From Solenopsis invicta (lineage: Eukaryota > Arthropoda > Insecta > Hymenoptera > Formicidae), in contig NC_052667.1 in assembly GCF_016802725.1 (NCBI RefSeq), forward strand, positions 24,078,346-24,142,345: a stretch of DNA of 64,000 bases, read 5' to 3'. Below, piece after piece: positions 12,251 through 25,589 of the stretch (positions are counted from its first letter, which is position 1; every line of letters begins with the position of its first letter). The position numbers were made by a program, and so were the translations under genes. The notes under the pieces were generated by a model. It was given only the letters and a program-made list of their open reading frames with translations. It had not been told where the DNA came from and did not search any database.

Positions 12251-13859
12251 GTTCGAAAATGTTTATGTATAAGTCCCAATTCTTTTGGGCACAATTAAAT
12301 GTTAATATATGTTAAATTACTAAATATAATCTACTAAGAGTATAATAACTTCGAGGAAGTGTTAAAGAGATATTTAGAAAGTTTATTGAAGAGACTATTG
12401 AAAGTAACTTTTTGCTTTCTTTCCTAAATATCATAGATGCCCGAGAAAGTAATTTCAATAAGTTACAATTATTAAAGAATTATATGTTGAATTTGCAATG
12501 CAAAATGTAGAAGAGAAATGGCCAAATGTAGAAGAGAAGCAGTACGAGTAATAACCATGTACAGATGTAGTTTTTTTTTAGGGAGGAGGTGGGAGGCTTT
12601 TACTAACTCTAAATATAAGTTGATCGCGATATAAACTTGTTAATTAATATGCGTTTAAAATAATTTGTTTCCACTAGTTGATGAAGACCAAGTATGGACC
12701 AAACGCACTAATGTAATATAAAAGGAGAATAACTTGTTAAAAAACACTACACCATCTAGTTGTTGCTTGTAATTTGACCGCTTTCCTTCAACAATTTGCA
12801 CGACAATTATTAAATTATGAAAAATTAAAGAACGCAAAAAGTTTCTGTAATTTTATTAATACATATGTCTGCAAAACATTCAATTTCATAAATTTGTCCC
12901 ATAATTACACTCGACCAATAATTGGAACCGTCACCTTACCTAGTATAAAAAAAATAAAAAAAAAAAAAAATCGCTACAAAACCACTTAAATATATGAAAA
13001 GCGAGAGACGTATCGATAGTTGGACACGAAATGTGATGTAATCCTACACTAACGTGCCGACTCTGCGAAGGGTTAACGACCGATAACGCGTTTAAGGGTT
13101 GAATCTGACAATCACGTGTGGCGAAGCCGAGGCGTTTCGCACGATTGAGCGGTACGGATGCGCTGATACGACCCCGATGATAGTGTGTCGAACCCCTTAA
13201 AGGGCGGCGCGCGATAATGGAGGGGCGCCTTTAGTAGGACACGGCTTGCGCGCTATGTATCTTCGGGCCGGCTATATACAGTCCTGTTTCACTAAAGCGC
13301 CGGCCTCGTGTGCGACGGTTTGCGCGATCGCGGTCGGAACCGACGCCGGATCGTCGATCGATCCCTCCCCCGCCGACCGTCCGTAGATCGAGAGGCAAAC
13401 CCGATCGCTTCCAGTCGGCGATCATCCTTGGCGCGGTCGCGCAACGCTCGACGGAACTGCTGATGATCTTCCGAATACAGTCTTAATTATCGTCGCTCGG
13501 AGATAGCGATTCCAGCTGCGGCCACGAGGCGGAAGATTTCGAATCGTTACTAATTGACGACGGGTGTGCGTCCTCGATGGTGATCGATCGTCGCAAACTG
13601 CAAACGATCGAGCGAATGAAGAACGGATGAGGAGAGAATTTTCGCCGAAGTACGATGAACATACATATAAGATAAGAAGAATATTGCGCGTGGAAGATAA
13701 AGAAAGGTACTATGCTCTGATAGAAACGTATATTCAATCAACGAAAGAAGAAGAGGAGAAAAGAGTATGAAGAGAAGAAGTCTTGGATTGAAAATCTCGA
13801 TAAGCGTCGTCGCATTGTGACTCGTTTACGACTGCACGTGATAAAGATCGACAGCAAAA
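12251..13859. other. Spacer, then GC-rich promoter and 5' UTR of CIMIP2-like gene
   Basis: About 12251-13000 is AT-rich with no gene seen. From about 13010 composition shifts to GC-rich with many CpG, running into the CIMIP2-like start codon at 13860, which suggests promoter and 5' UTR. An upstream frame with ATG at 13626 encodes 47 charged residues and stops at 13770, 90 bases before the main ATG. Confidence 0.45.
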
Positions 13860-16800
13860 ATGGTGTTCGACGCGATGTGCGAGGAGCAGAGGAAGCAATT
13901 CTTCAGGCAGAGCTATGGCGCTCATTTACCCGGGTAAGTGCTCGTGGTCAATCGACCGTTTTCAATCTGTGATTAATGTGGGATTACAAAAGCGATTTTC
14001 TTTTATTCAGCGATTCCCACATTTACGTGTATTACAAAAAAAGTTTTTTTTTTTTTGAGGTGTGTCTCGTGGAAGAGTTTAACTTGTCTATTGAAAATAT
14101 TCTCGATAGCACGGATTATTAATGAAATATTTTAATCCAACATGAAAACATGATAAAAGTGATGGATCGTTCAATACGCAATATATTGTTGAGAAACAAG
14201 AAGTCAACAATGCAACATGCTTTTTACATGACAGACATTTTATTTGTTTGTCACGGGAATTAATTTAACGATTATACCATTTTAGTGCGTATCTCGTGGA
14301 AGGATTTAACTTTTATATCTGTTGAAAACATGAAAATATTTTTGATAAGCACGCTCGGATTATTAATGAAATATTTCAATTCAACGTGAAAGATAAAGAG
14401 TGATGAAAAGCAATGCAACATTGTTTTTACTTGACAAAAATTTTATTTATTTATTATGGAATTAGGTTAACGACTACAACAATTTAATTAAATTCACAAT
14501 TGGACTGAATTCAATTAGATTGTTGTAATTGTTTAACTGATAAAACAGATTCGTCAGTATAGCTACTAAACGTCTCGTTAACTCCATTGCCGTTGCGTAA
14601 TACATGCAAATAGCATCAGAGAAACAAGTTTTTAATAAAAAAAAATGCAGGTATAATTTATGACACGTGGTGATCATAAAAAAATCTGTTAGATATAAGT
14701 GAGCATCAATAACTTCCTCATTTCTATTTATTCCCTTATTTTATATATTTATAATTATAAATGAAAGTATCACGTTGCTCTATTTTTTATACGAATGTAG
14801 TATGTCTCATTTGCAATGTAGAAAGTTATTTTGATATTAAATATTTATTTATTATTACAAATTATTAAGAAATAATAAACTTCTCAGGAGAAAACAATTC
14901 TTACAGTTAACTCATGAATAATATATATGAATTGACTCACTTTTATACAAAAAAATAACTGAATTGTAATAATTAAGTGTGTAAAATTATAATTCTGCTT
15001 GTGCAATCGCAATTTGCACTCTAGTCAGTCACGTGAATGATATTAACAGCATTAAAATGATATTAATCTCGTTACTTCTTCAAAGTTTAGATCTTAGTTT
15101 TAATGTTGTGTTGCACATAGTAACGGTATCATAACTGTACGTGCAATCACACTCACATTAAAGTGCGGATATAAAATGTATGAATAGAATATGTAATATT
15201 CACATACGTTATATTTATACATGTGTATATACTGTTCCAAGCAAAATGCGAGCAGAATAATAAGCGTGGGCATTGAACCTGATAAAAATTCCCCAATTCA
15301 GATTTCTTCTTTGTAAACATGCAAAAATAAGTACTGTATTTGTTGACAGTAATGCGGATGAAATCACGGAAATTAACCAACCGGAAAGAAATTAATATCA
15401 CTACACAAATATTGTTAATTGAAAAATTTGGAATCTTATTTTTAATTCAATACAACGAAAATTTTAGAAGTTTGTTTTGCAATCTTTTTTTATTTTTCTC
15501 AATAAATTTCTTGGTTTCAAAATCAATAATTTTTTTTATTTTACGTAAAATGTTTCGTATATGTAGCGTTAAAAATTAAATTTATTGGAATAAAGCGTAA
15601 AACAAGTGATAACCTATAAAACGCACTTCTTATAAACTAAACTCTTTATAAACTTGGCAAAAACGCAGAAAGCGTGAAATTGATTCAACAAGGAAACCGC
15701 ATCTGATCGAAGGATTTTCAACGAAATTCATACCTGTTCTGCACGAGATCGGATCTAAACTTTTTTTTCTCACGAACTACGATTCTAAGCGATCTAATTC
15801 TAAGCGATTCGATCTTGAGCTGAATAGAAACCGCAGAAACGGTATTTAAACCACTGATGAAGTCTGATATGAGTGTTGATATTAGCTGTAATATCGCACA
15901 AAGGATCTGACATTAAAATTTGAAATTTGTATAATAGCATATTAAAAGCTTCAACAAAAATAATTCTAATAATATGTTACAAAGTATTAATTAATTAATT
16001 TACAAATTTAAAAACAGTTAGAGAATATAAGATTAATCATATAATAAAAGTTATGACAAACTTCTAAGATAAAAAAAAATCAATAAAAAGAATATTAAGA
16101 TTTCTAGGATTTGTTGATTAGCAACATCCCAATTAATAATTTTTAAAAATTAAAGATGTTAATATTAGAGTTTAAATTAGTTAAAATTTTTATAAAATCT
16201 CAATAGAATTATTGCAAAAGTCTTTATATGAAAAATATATTAAATATAAATATTAAATATGAGACTCGAAATAATTCTCTTTTATTCAGATATGCAACCT
16301 TTGATATTCAACGTAATATAATTAGGATTTTGAATACTCACTAATACATATGAAATAACGAGGGTACCACAAAAAGTGCAACTGCAGTAAAGCTGTCTCG
16401 TTTACAATGTATGTACATACATACATATATTGCATCTAATGCATTATGCATTCGCAATATTTACCGATCGCGCGGACATCGGACGAGAAAATCGAAGTGG
16501 CACACGTGTCTCGATTTCGAGATTACATCGCCATTCGAACTAGACCACCGGATGACCCCCCCGGAAGCGTGCATTCCCTGAAATATTGACCTCGAAGTGG
16601 CCGTGCGGGGGACGAAGGCGCTGGTACCGCGGTTGGTACCGTGCCAATTTACACCCCCACGTCCCCAACCACGAAGGTATATCACGCGCAAAACTACCCT
16701 TCCGTATGGCGAATCGCCTCCAACTATTTATCGTGATTTACCCTGGGCTCCGGCATATCGATCCGAGTGAGAAAAGACGCGGATCGAAATGGACGCGGTT

Positions 16801-19800
16801 TGCCAAAGAGAAAAGAGTACTGTCTGAGGGGAAATAGAAACTCCCGGTTAACTCTTTTCCGTTAGACTTCTGCTACCTTTCTCGTCGCGACAAAAATGGG
16901 AAGCAAGAAATGGCTGATAGTGAGCAAGTGGGTTATCGAGAGCTTCTCTAATTCCTTTCTTTTTATGAAAAGATCAGGTGTAAGTTTCCACTTGCATTTT
17001 AATCGGAAGGTATCTAAAGAAATAGCGATCTTGATTTTAATCCTGAAATGCTACTCCGAGTGAATTTTCATTCGAGTTTACTACAATTGTTATTATTAAA
17101 TTTCAGTACTAAGATCTTTTTATGAACATATACAGACTTATTGCGTTTTTAATTATATTATATACAAAACGCGGTCTAGATTCAATTATTAATTATTATT
17201 GTTATTAAATTTTAGATAATTTAAAATAACATTCGAGATTTTATTCACGTTAAAATAGTGTTAGTTTAGTTGTTCCGACACCTTGCAACTATAAATCTAT
17301 AAAATAAAAACAAAAAAGTAAAAGATTTTTAATTTTGTGAGTGAATTTTAACTCAGGCACTTAGAAGTATCAGAGACATTATTTTACCCTTCCTGTTTCT
17401 CGAATGTTAAACAAGAATGGAATGATGTCCGGGTAAGTGATGTTTCTGAACGCAGTCCAGAATAGAATTAATGTAAGAAAAACACGTGTAGCAATTCTAG
17501 AATTAATTTCAATTTAGAATTTTGGACTACTTTTGACCTATCATTAGAATATTAATGACATTAGTAATTTTCAAATAATAAGAGAGATCTTTTCTTGAGG
17601 AAACACATTTTTCGCGATGCAATGCAAAAGAAATAACTTGTACATTGAGAGAAAATTCTTTTTTAATGAAAAAAATAGATTTTCTTAAAACCGTATATTT
17701 TGATGTTATCTTAAATATATAATTTTGTATTTTTACATTGTTTTACATTGTTTAAATAATGATTTTACAAATAAGCTAATAATATTATTAAACTTAATAA
17801 CATTTTCTTAGATTAAAAAATCCAACTGTCTCAAATATAAAAACAGTCTAACAGTAAATATTTTCTAAACTGCAAGACAAAATTACTTGATTAAAAATTG
17901 CTTCTTCATTTTATTTACGTAAATATTTCAATTAAAAAATGTTTAATTGCAAGTAATGATAAGCTATTATTTAGTTACTGAGTAAATAATTTAGATCAAC
18001 TTTTTTTGTTTTACGATATTTTTTCTCTCAGTGTACACTCTTAAATTCAATGAGATCTGACAACGTTTCAAACGATCTGCTAAACACCGAGCGATCTCAC
18101 TTCCCTGACACTGATCTTGCGATACGGACACGGTAAGATGGTTCAATGACCCAGATACGATTTATGCAGATCTTAATAGCTGAGCCAGGACTCCCGTGAC
18201 AACCGCATAGGAGTGACTTCGGCTGGTTATCCCACCGTGACCGCCACAAAGTGAAGGCTCGATTTACTGGGTCACCGGTAGTCCGCTTTTACGGTTCTGC
18301 GATTACTTTATTTAGGGATCGGCCGCGTTGATCGTATCATTCTCTCAGATGCATTTAAAATCATGCCCATCGAAAATCAAAAACTTTTTTCCAAGTTCTG
18401 GATCAGACTGTGAAAATATTTCTGAGAAGTTTTATCTTGAAATAAATATGCCTCGATAGGACAATATTTATTAAATTATAATTTACAATAAAATTATAAT
18501 AGGTGTATTTAGAAAAATAGATGTAAAAGTAATGACATTTTATAAAATATTGATATCTGTTTGAGCAATTAATTTCAAAATAGTATTTCGGTAAAACTAT
18601 GACGATATGGCTAATTGTCTTACAGAATCACATCTTAATAAATATATTTATAAATTTGAATTTAGAAAAAAAATTGTTTAATTATTGAAAAAAAATTTTT
18701 TGGCTGTATTATATATAAAATATTTATAAATACAATTAGTCTGTATATATTTACAGAAATATATAATTATTTCTAAATTAATGTGCAACATAAAATATTA
18801 CACAGTCAGCAACATTTGGTGAAATTTTAAATAAAGAATCAAACAGATTTTTAAATAAAATATTTATACCTCAAATTTAGATTTGTCTAATTTTTAATAA
18901 ATATTGAAAATTTTATTTCGATAAAACTGCTGTGTTATGACGTATCATCTTAACGCATAATTATTGCAAAATTTTCGTCAATTTATGATGCTATTATCAT
19001 GCATCATTTGCATATTGTAGCTATCGGAATATAAAATGTTCTAGTTTTGTAACGATATATACTTTATTCCGTAGTCTTTTATTTTAGTCACAGATCGTTC
19101 TCGATTCCTCTGTTTTAATTATTCACGGTTGTATTACTTACTTACACGGTAATACAGAAGTTAGACAAGCGGGTACCTTGCGTGAGAGTCTATACATTTT
19201 TTTCTCAGAATATGCATACTTTACATTGTATCCTACACCGGCGCAATAAGTAGCGATGTAACTACGACTATAAATCTATCGAAGAAGCCTCACGATACGT
19301 CCGTATGTCGCGCAAGATATCTAAGAAATTAGATACGCTTCACTGAACAGAAAAACGCCTATAACATGTCGCGTAATAAGGTCATAATTTTGCACGCTAC
19401 ACACCGTGCCGTCCAGTATATTTCCTTAGCATATTTTCGTCATGGAAAAGTAGACTGCAAATTGATCGAAAAATCTTGCATCAAATATTACGTAGTTGAT
19501 TCGTCACGCTCTGCCGTAACCGTGAAACAATCGTATCGTAATATTAATACGATAGCTTATTCTGAGAATTCAGCTTCTTAACATTTCTTTTAGAATAAAA
19601 CTAATATAGAAGAATATAACAATGTTAGTATCTAAATTTATTGTTTTTCAAAGTTTACTTTGAGCTTTATATCTTTATTAAAAACGACGCTGTTAAGAAA
19701 CATTTATCATATTTCGTGCATGTAACAGAAGCAAACTTCAAGCAGATGGATTAAAAAAAACGTTTATAAATGTCTTTTTTAAATATTTAAGAAATATCGT

Positions 19801-22800
19801 TTTCAATTACACATACGTTAAATTTAATGTACTTGTGTAACTTAAGAGTACATTGAATTTCATTTCTAACACAATATGTATGCATACTTTTAGATACACG
19901 GGTCACTGTCCCACCCTCAAATTTCGCGTTGGGAAGAGATTCGGAGCGAATACGGAGGAAATAATGAAGGTAAGAACCGAGGTAAGAACATCTTAGAGAA
20001 GACATCATTATACTAAGAAATTGATTAAAAATGAGAGAGATACGCTTATTTGCAGAGAAACTTGAATGAAAAATGATTTTATAGTAATCGTAAAATATTA
20101 TGAAAATGTTATCGAGTTACGCATTTGAAAAGTTAATTTTATATTATGTGTTGCCGCAGGAATTATTGGAAAAGAAAGTTCTTAAGACTGGACCATATAG
20201 ACCAAATTCCGGTAGAGAAGCGGAGTTACCAACTCTTCAGGCTAAAGAGATCAGAAGAGATTGGAATAACGAAGCTGCAGCGTACAAAGCATGCCCGTAC
20301 ATTCTAGGATATACTGGTAAGACCGCTAACTTTTAAATATTATTTTAATCGTAAGTAAAATAAAAAAAAAAGAATTATATTGAAATGCCGAAATAGCTAT
20401 AATTCAGTTAATATTTAGTTTATATTAATAAAAAGTTTTTAAATTTTAAGTTTTTGGAATGAAAACAAATAAAAAAATATTTTTATTAACTGTAATTTTA
20501 AGACCTTGTATATATATTTCGACAAAAATTTAATTTTAATTTTAATCGTCAAAATATTAAATTATAAAATTAATCGTCAAGTTTAAAAGCTGAGACACTT
20601 GCAATGATCATTTATCAAGTCTATCCCAGCTATAAAAGACTCATATCAATCCAATAACAATCCAAAATAGAAATCGGCGATTAAGATCTTATTTTATCGC
20701 CTCAAAGTGCAGACATGGAATAAAATTGCTTTGGTACGACCTTCAATGCACGCGATTAGTAAGCGCTAATCGACCTAAATCGTTTGTAATTAGCAGTTTG
20801 CTTATTGCATCGCGCGCACGGCAGGACTAACGTTTAAGGATACATTCTCAATCCTGAATGTATTTACATATATTACGTATAAATGAATTTATTTGTTTTT
20901 ACGCTTTTCTCTCTGTGTTCTTCTACATGTATTTAAAATATACATGTCGTATGTCTTAACGCCAATAAAAATTTACATTTTCATATATTTAATCATCGGA
21001 AAAAAATATTATGTATAATACATATCTGATATATCATTCTCCACAAAATTATTGTTTCAATAGATGAGATAAAAAATAATCCAACACTCACCAATACGAT
21101 GCGCAGCGGATGTTGACATATAAAGTAATAACATGGGAATAATAACTACCGTATTCCTTGATCTGTAAAATGCAAATATATTTAAATATAAACGGTGCCC
21201 AAAAAAGAAACATTTTACAAAATAATCATTAAAAAAAAAATATTTAATAGAAAAAATTCATAATCATTGTAAGTACTTCTTTGTAAATTAACTTTTATAA
21301 AATTTGACAAATAAAATTCTCATACATTTTTAATTCTTACAGAAAAAAAATAATGACGTACTAATGCATTAGCTAACGGCAATCTAATTGAAAATAATCT
21401 TGTTCGTATATTCGTATTATTAATGAAGCAAATGTGTCATGCTCTTGTTATTTGATTCATTAATGCCGTTATTAAATTGACAAGATTATTTTTATTTTTA
21501 TTTATTTTTCATCATCTTGCACTAATAACGAAAGATAATTACAAATTAATTTGAAATCATGTAGGGACAAAGTCTTAAATGTTCTACTATTTTCTCTAAG
21601 AAAATATGGTTACGGTATCTACTTTGGCGAAAAAAAAAAAATCAGAGCGTAAGTGAAATGTAAGAGAAATGTGATAAAAGTTCTATTTACACTCTGATTT
21701 TTATTTTTGCCAGAGTAAAGATAACAATAACAAACTCTTTAAGTGAGTCACAAATTGCTTTTACCCGTGGTTGTTCCGCCATTACCAGATGCCTTCCTAG
21801 GCCTCCTCGATCTCTCGCTGCTTCTTCGTCGTGGCATCATAACACAACACACACACATGCACGCGCACACCAACATTCGTTCGCGACGCTGCCTCCGCGA
21901 CAATATGACAAATTAAATTCGCGCACGCACCTAGATATCACGATCGCTTCGACACGAGACGTATTTCTACCCGTCATCCCCGAAATCGTGCACGATCACT
22001 TCCCGTTTTAATCGCACGCTCACTTCATTACGTTACGGCGGAAGAGAACGACGCGAACCGCTCGCGAGACGCGCGCCTAAATTCATGCCATTCGCCGCGG
22101 CGACGCCACACCTGTTGACACAAAAAGCGCGTAATCACGCTCTAGGATTAAACGTCGCGATTACCGCTTCCTGTGACCGCGATCCTATTACGATACATTA
22201 TAATGAGCGCATGAATGGATGCATATACATATACACAAGTTAGAATTAAGCCAAGAATATTTGTAGGACGCGAAGACACGGCGGTGCTTCGCTCATTCGC
22301 CACGGCACGGTCGATCATTTCGATCGAAGGAATCTCGCGAAATCACGCGTCTCAAGAAGTCAACGATGTAACGTACGCCGACCTCACGCCGCGCGCTCGA
22401 CGACGATCGGATTATTTGCAGCCATACTCACTAATTAAACGTATCGCGACGCCGAGATTCGCAGACGATCCGTCCCGCGTCCGCAACCGTCCCCCGTGAT
22501 GCTACCATAAGATGCAAGTGTTGCCGATAACTTCACTTCGCATCGCGCGATACGTCGCGATTCGATTAGCTAATCGAGATGGATCGCGTAAATATACAAT
22601 CGAAAGCCAGTATTGAACGCGTAAATCCCGCGTTTTATTAATATGTATAAATGGTTCATGCATCAATTCCTTTTCTTAATTTTATTTTATCTTATTTAAT
22701 CCGGCGATTTGTTCAACACTCTGTACTCTCAATCGCCTGAATGTGGGCACATTATATTTCAGCGGAAAAAATTTAAAGCGCGTATATGACAAAATGAGTC

Positions 22801-24099
22801 TAGAGAGAGAGATATGCATATTTATAAAAATAGAATTATTGCAATGTAACATTTGGTGTGAAATATTTGCTATTAATAAAAAACTACAATCAATTAATAA
22901 TAAATTATTATAAAATTATTGTGGATTTAATTTTGTCATTTTTTTAAAATTAGAAATTATATATATTTCAAATATTTTTATTTTATTATTAATTTTTAAC
23001 GCTTAATGAAATTGAAATTGTTTGATAATATTTTGTTAATATTATAAAATTAATCTGGTAAAAGCTGTATAAAAAAAGATATAATACACATTGATATTTT
23101 AATTAAAAGTATCGCTTATGTCAATTTAGTCAAGATTAACTTAACAAATATTTATAAGATTTATGTATTAACTCAAGAAATATTTATAATATTTATATTT
23201 ATAAGAAATTTTTTTATTTTAATATTAATACAAAAATTATATACATACGTAAATAAATTATAGTTGGCGTCTATTCTATCCTATATGATACAATCATTCA
23301 GAGATTTATATGTTTGACCTCGTCCTGATTTAGGATACATTCCTGGATTTAACAGCAGATATGGTCTATCCTTCATGAGAGCCGTCGAAGCCGGTGCCAA
23401 AGAGTGGCACGAGGCGCAAATGAAGCTAAGAGCGCAACGCGACGCAATGAGGGCACATGCCGAACGGACAGATCCAAGAAATCTTCTATCCCGTGCAAGA
23501 GCAGACAATGTGGACATAGAGATCGATCATGGTCATGGCAATGACAGAAGGACCCACGGTACTTGTATATCACATTGCTTATTTATCATTTTTGATATAA
23601 TTTAACAATGCAACCACATACTGCAGTATCTCAAACACAATTAATTAAATATTTTTTCAAAATGTTAAAATAAAAAATACAAGTTTAAAAAGATATATAT
23701 AATAAAAATTAACAAAAATTCATCAAAAATTTAATTTACATATAGATAAAATTTAAATTTTCGTTGCAAAGATGTCCTAATCGCAAGCAATTTAATAAAT
23801 TTAAGTTCTGTTGAGACTGGATGAAAGCAAAGCATCAAATTCTAAAATGCTTGTGCATTATCGTTGTAGATTATCATGTCTCCCCAGAAAGACCGCCGAT
23901 CGTCGGATATACGGGCCACATTCCGGGTGCAAAAGGCGAAGTCGCGCTTTCAAAGAGGTATGCTCAGGCCGCCAGGAAAGGATTAGAACGTGTCCAAAAG
24001 GAACGTGAAGAGAGGCACAGCAGAACTAAGGACATGAATGCCGTTGAGAGAGTCCTTGACAATGCGTATCTCGACGAAATGGGACACACGCGTGCGTAA
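13860..24099 (+). CDS. Ciliary microtubule inner protein 2 (CIMIP2/FAM166) family
   Basis: Five exons join in frame: 13860-13933, 19894-19969, 20160-20316, 23334-23558 and 23870-24099, giving 253 residues. Three copies of the family core GYTG[HY][IC]P are seen at about residues 25-31, 100-106 and 190-196; the first continues TLKFRVGKRFG, a FAM166 hallmark, and the second reads GYIPGFNSRYGLSF. In the family these proteins sit inside the lumen of axonemal doublet microtubules; in an insect, expression in sperm or chordotonal neurons is expected (inference). The splice phases (2, 0, 1, 1) match at each junction. The start is the first ATG of the exon in a GC-rich context. Intron 1 is about 6 kb. 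Which vertebrate paralogue (A, B or C) it matches is unclear. Confidence 0.88.
13934..19893 (+). other. Intron 1 of CIMIP2-like gene
   Basis: Nearly 6 kb of mostly AT-rich DNA. It holds an inverted-repeat element at 17640-18035 and GC-richer islands at about 16450-16950 and 18060-18330 that may be regulatory. On the minus strand, 16468-16578 is bounded by an acceptor-like TTTCAG and a donor-like GTAAAT and is open in one frame, but no partner exon is evident. Confidence 0.5.
17640..18035 (+). mobile_element. Inverted-repeat element (family D, copy 1)
   Basis: The block starts TACATTGAGAGAAAA and ends TTTTCTCTCAGTGTA, so the terminal 14 or so bases are inverted and TA lies at each end, as for Tc1/mariner-type insertions. 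The interior matches the arms near 62290-62475 and 63165-63522 (ACTTGATTAAAA, TATTTCAATTAAAAAA, CTAACAGTAAATATTTTCTA). Non-coding. Confidence 0.6.
21621..21721. mobile_element. Small foldback element in CIMIP2 intron 3
   Basis: About 100 bases with imperfect inverted ends: CTTTGGCGAAAAA...ATCAGAGCGTAA on the left and TTACACTCTGAT...GCCAGAGTAAAG on the right. About 30 bases per arm pair. No coding capacity. It could be a MITE or a solitary hairpin; no second copy was noticed. Confidence 0.45.
21765..21840 (-). CDS. Possible minus-strand first exon nested in CIMIP2 intron
   Basis: On the minus strand, ATG at 21840 (tandem ATGATG) opens 25 codons, beginning MMPRRRSSERSRRPRKASGN, up to a donor-like GTAAAA. 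Upstream on the same strand is a GC-rich, CpG-rich block (about 21845-22560) that looks like a promoter, which the host intron of the CIMIP2-like gene would not need. I recognise no family and found no second exon. It could equally be the start of a non-coding RNA or a chance frame. Confidence 0.28.
21845..22560. promoter_or_regulatory. GC-rich island inside CIMIP2 intron 3
   Basis: A CpG-rich block of about 700 bases within otherwise AT-rich intron sequence, with a CA-rich run near 21842-21865. Other blocks of this kind in the window sit at gene starts, so it may be an internal or nested promoter. The 94-codon plus frame across it is arginine-rich with no recognisable features. Confidence 0.35.
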
Positions 24100-24251
24100 A
24101 ATGATAACACAGGAATATGGTTTCTAACTACAGCATAAAAAAAAACAAGATTAATGTGTGTTGAAGAAAAAGCAAATTAAGAAAAAGAACAGACAAAAAC
24201 AAATATAGTAAAAGAGTATTAGTATTCAGTATAAAATATTCCAAATGTTCA

Positions 24252-24479
24252 CCCTTACGAAAAAGATCGACTGCCGAGGTACTCCTGGTCACTACACAGA
24301 ATTACTGACATATTACTGGCAATAAGCAATAATACATTTCAGCAATAGTGCGAAAAAATCACATGTGGCAGTAATACTTCTGTGTAATTTTCAATAATTT
24401 GTCTATGCAATTCCCAGTAGTTTACTATAATATTTATATGTAGCGACCAGTAGTATGTCAGCAGTCTTTTTCGTAAGGG
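24252..24479. mobile_element. MITE downstream of CIMIP2-like gene
   Basis: Begins CCCTTACGAAAAAGATCGAC and ends GTCTTTTTCGTAAGGG. The inverted ends extend about 45 bases, since CTCCTGGTCACTACA on the left mirrors TGTAGCGACCAGTAG on the right. No coding capacity. I could not identify a clear target-site duplication, so the superfamily is open. It lies within 400 bases of the stop codon and so may be carried in the 3' UTR. Confidence 0.65.
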
Positions 24480-25589
24480 CATATGTAACTTCCGAAATTC
24501 TGCCAGACTTTGATATACTTAAAATTTTAAACATTTAGTTTTAACACATATTTTATATTTCTTCTTTGACAGTATCGGAAGGAACAGTAGTAAACATGAA
24601 AGAACGTTAGAGACTAATTTAGTTGTAAAATTATTTACGTCTGAATCAAATAAATTATCTGAAAAATCATAAAGATTATTTTTGTACTTAAGTATTTCGA
24701 GTAATACAAGTAGATTTTGATATGTTTCTCCTCTATTTTCGGACATAAATAATTTTCAATAGACTGAGTTTAGAAATAGATAATATATTATATCATTACT
24801 ATAAAGTGTGGCAAATGTATTCCTACGTAACAAGTTTCTTAATTTTTGAAGATGTATTGAAATGTATTGAATATTTAAACCAGATTTTTTTAAATCAAGG
24901 AGCACTGTATCCTTAACCAGTCTTCAAAGAGAAATACGACAATCGAAAAACAAACTAGATTGTTACTTTAGAAAACAGCTACGTGAATTATTAAACGTAT
25001 TTATCTTAATATTCATCTATGTAGAGAAATAAATCTATCGCAGAGAAATAAATCTACAAATACATTAGTTATTCCAAATGCTTCGAGCTTCCAATTTTCA
25101 ATAGGTTTCTGCACATACATGCACTAAGTATATTATATATGTACACAACCTTCTCACATTTAACACATGGAAAGAATAAACATTTTTGGGAATATTTCTA
25201 TCAAGAAATATTTTCAAAGAAATGAACAGAAACAATTAATACATACGCTAGTTCCATTTCAAATAAAATAAAAAAGGACATACGTCTGAAATGTAAAATT
25301 TACGAAATGGATTATAGCTGATGTATGTACACAACAAGCGCATAATATTCATTAGTAAAATTTTATTTACTAAAGTAACTATATGATCTTTGCCTGTATA
25401 TAAATACAAGTTGAATTAAATTTCCGTCCTGTTTCATAGAGTAATTAACAATATAAAAAATGTATGTATATAAAATGGTACATAATTTTTACATTAATAA
25501 GATAATTACAAAGTTACGTAGAAAATAAATATCTGTATTATATGACTTAATGTACAATCGCTATTACGATTCATTTTTGGGCCCCACGA
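24480..25589. other. AT-rich spacer between CIMIP2-like and MCMBP genes
   Basis: No gene seen. It lies between convergent genes and probably includes both 3' UTRs; AATAAA-like words are frequent in such AT-rich DNA, so I do not call specific poly(A) signals. Confidence 0.4.

Noticed and set aside
16468..16578. Minus-strand open segment flanked by acceptor- and donor-like sites
   Set aside because: Open in one phase only, with no adjoining exon and no family features; kept as a note but not called.
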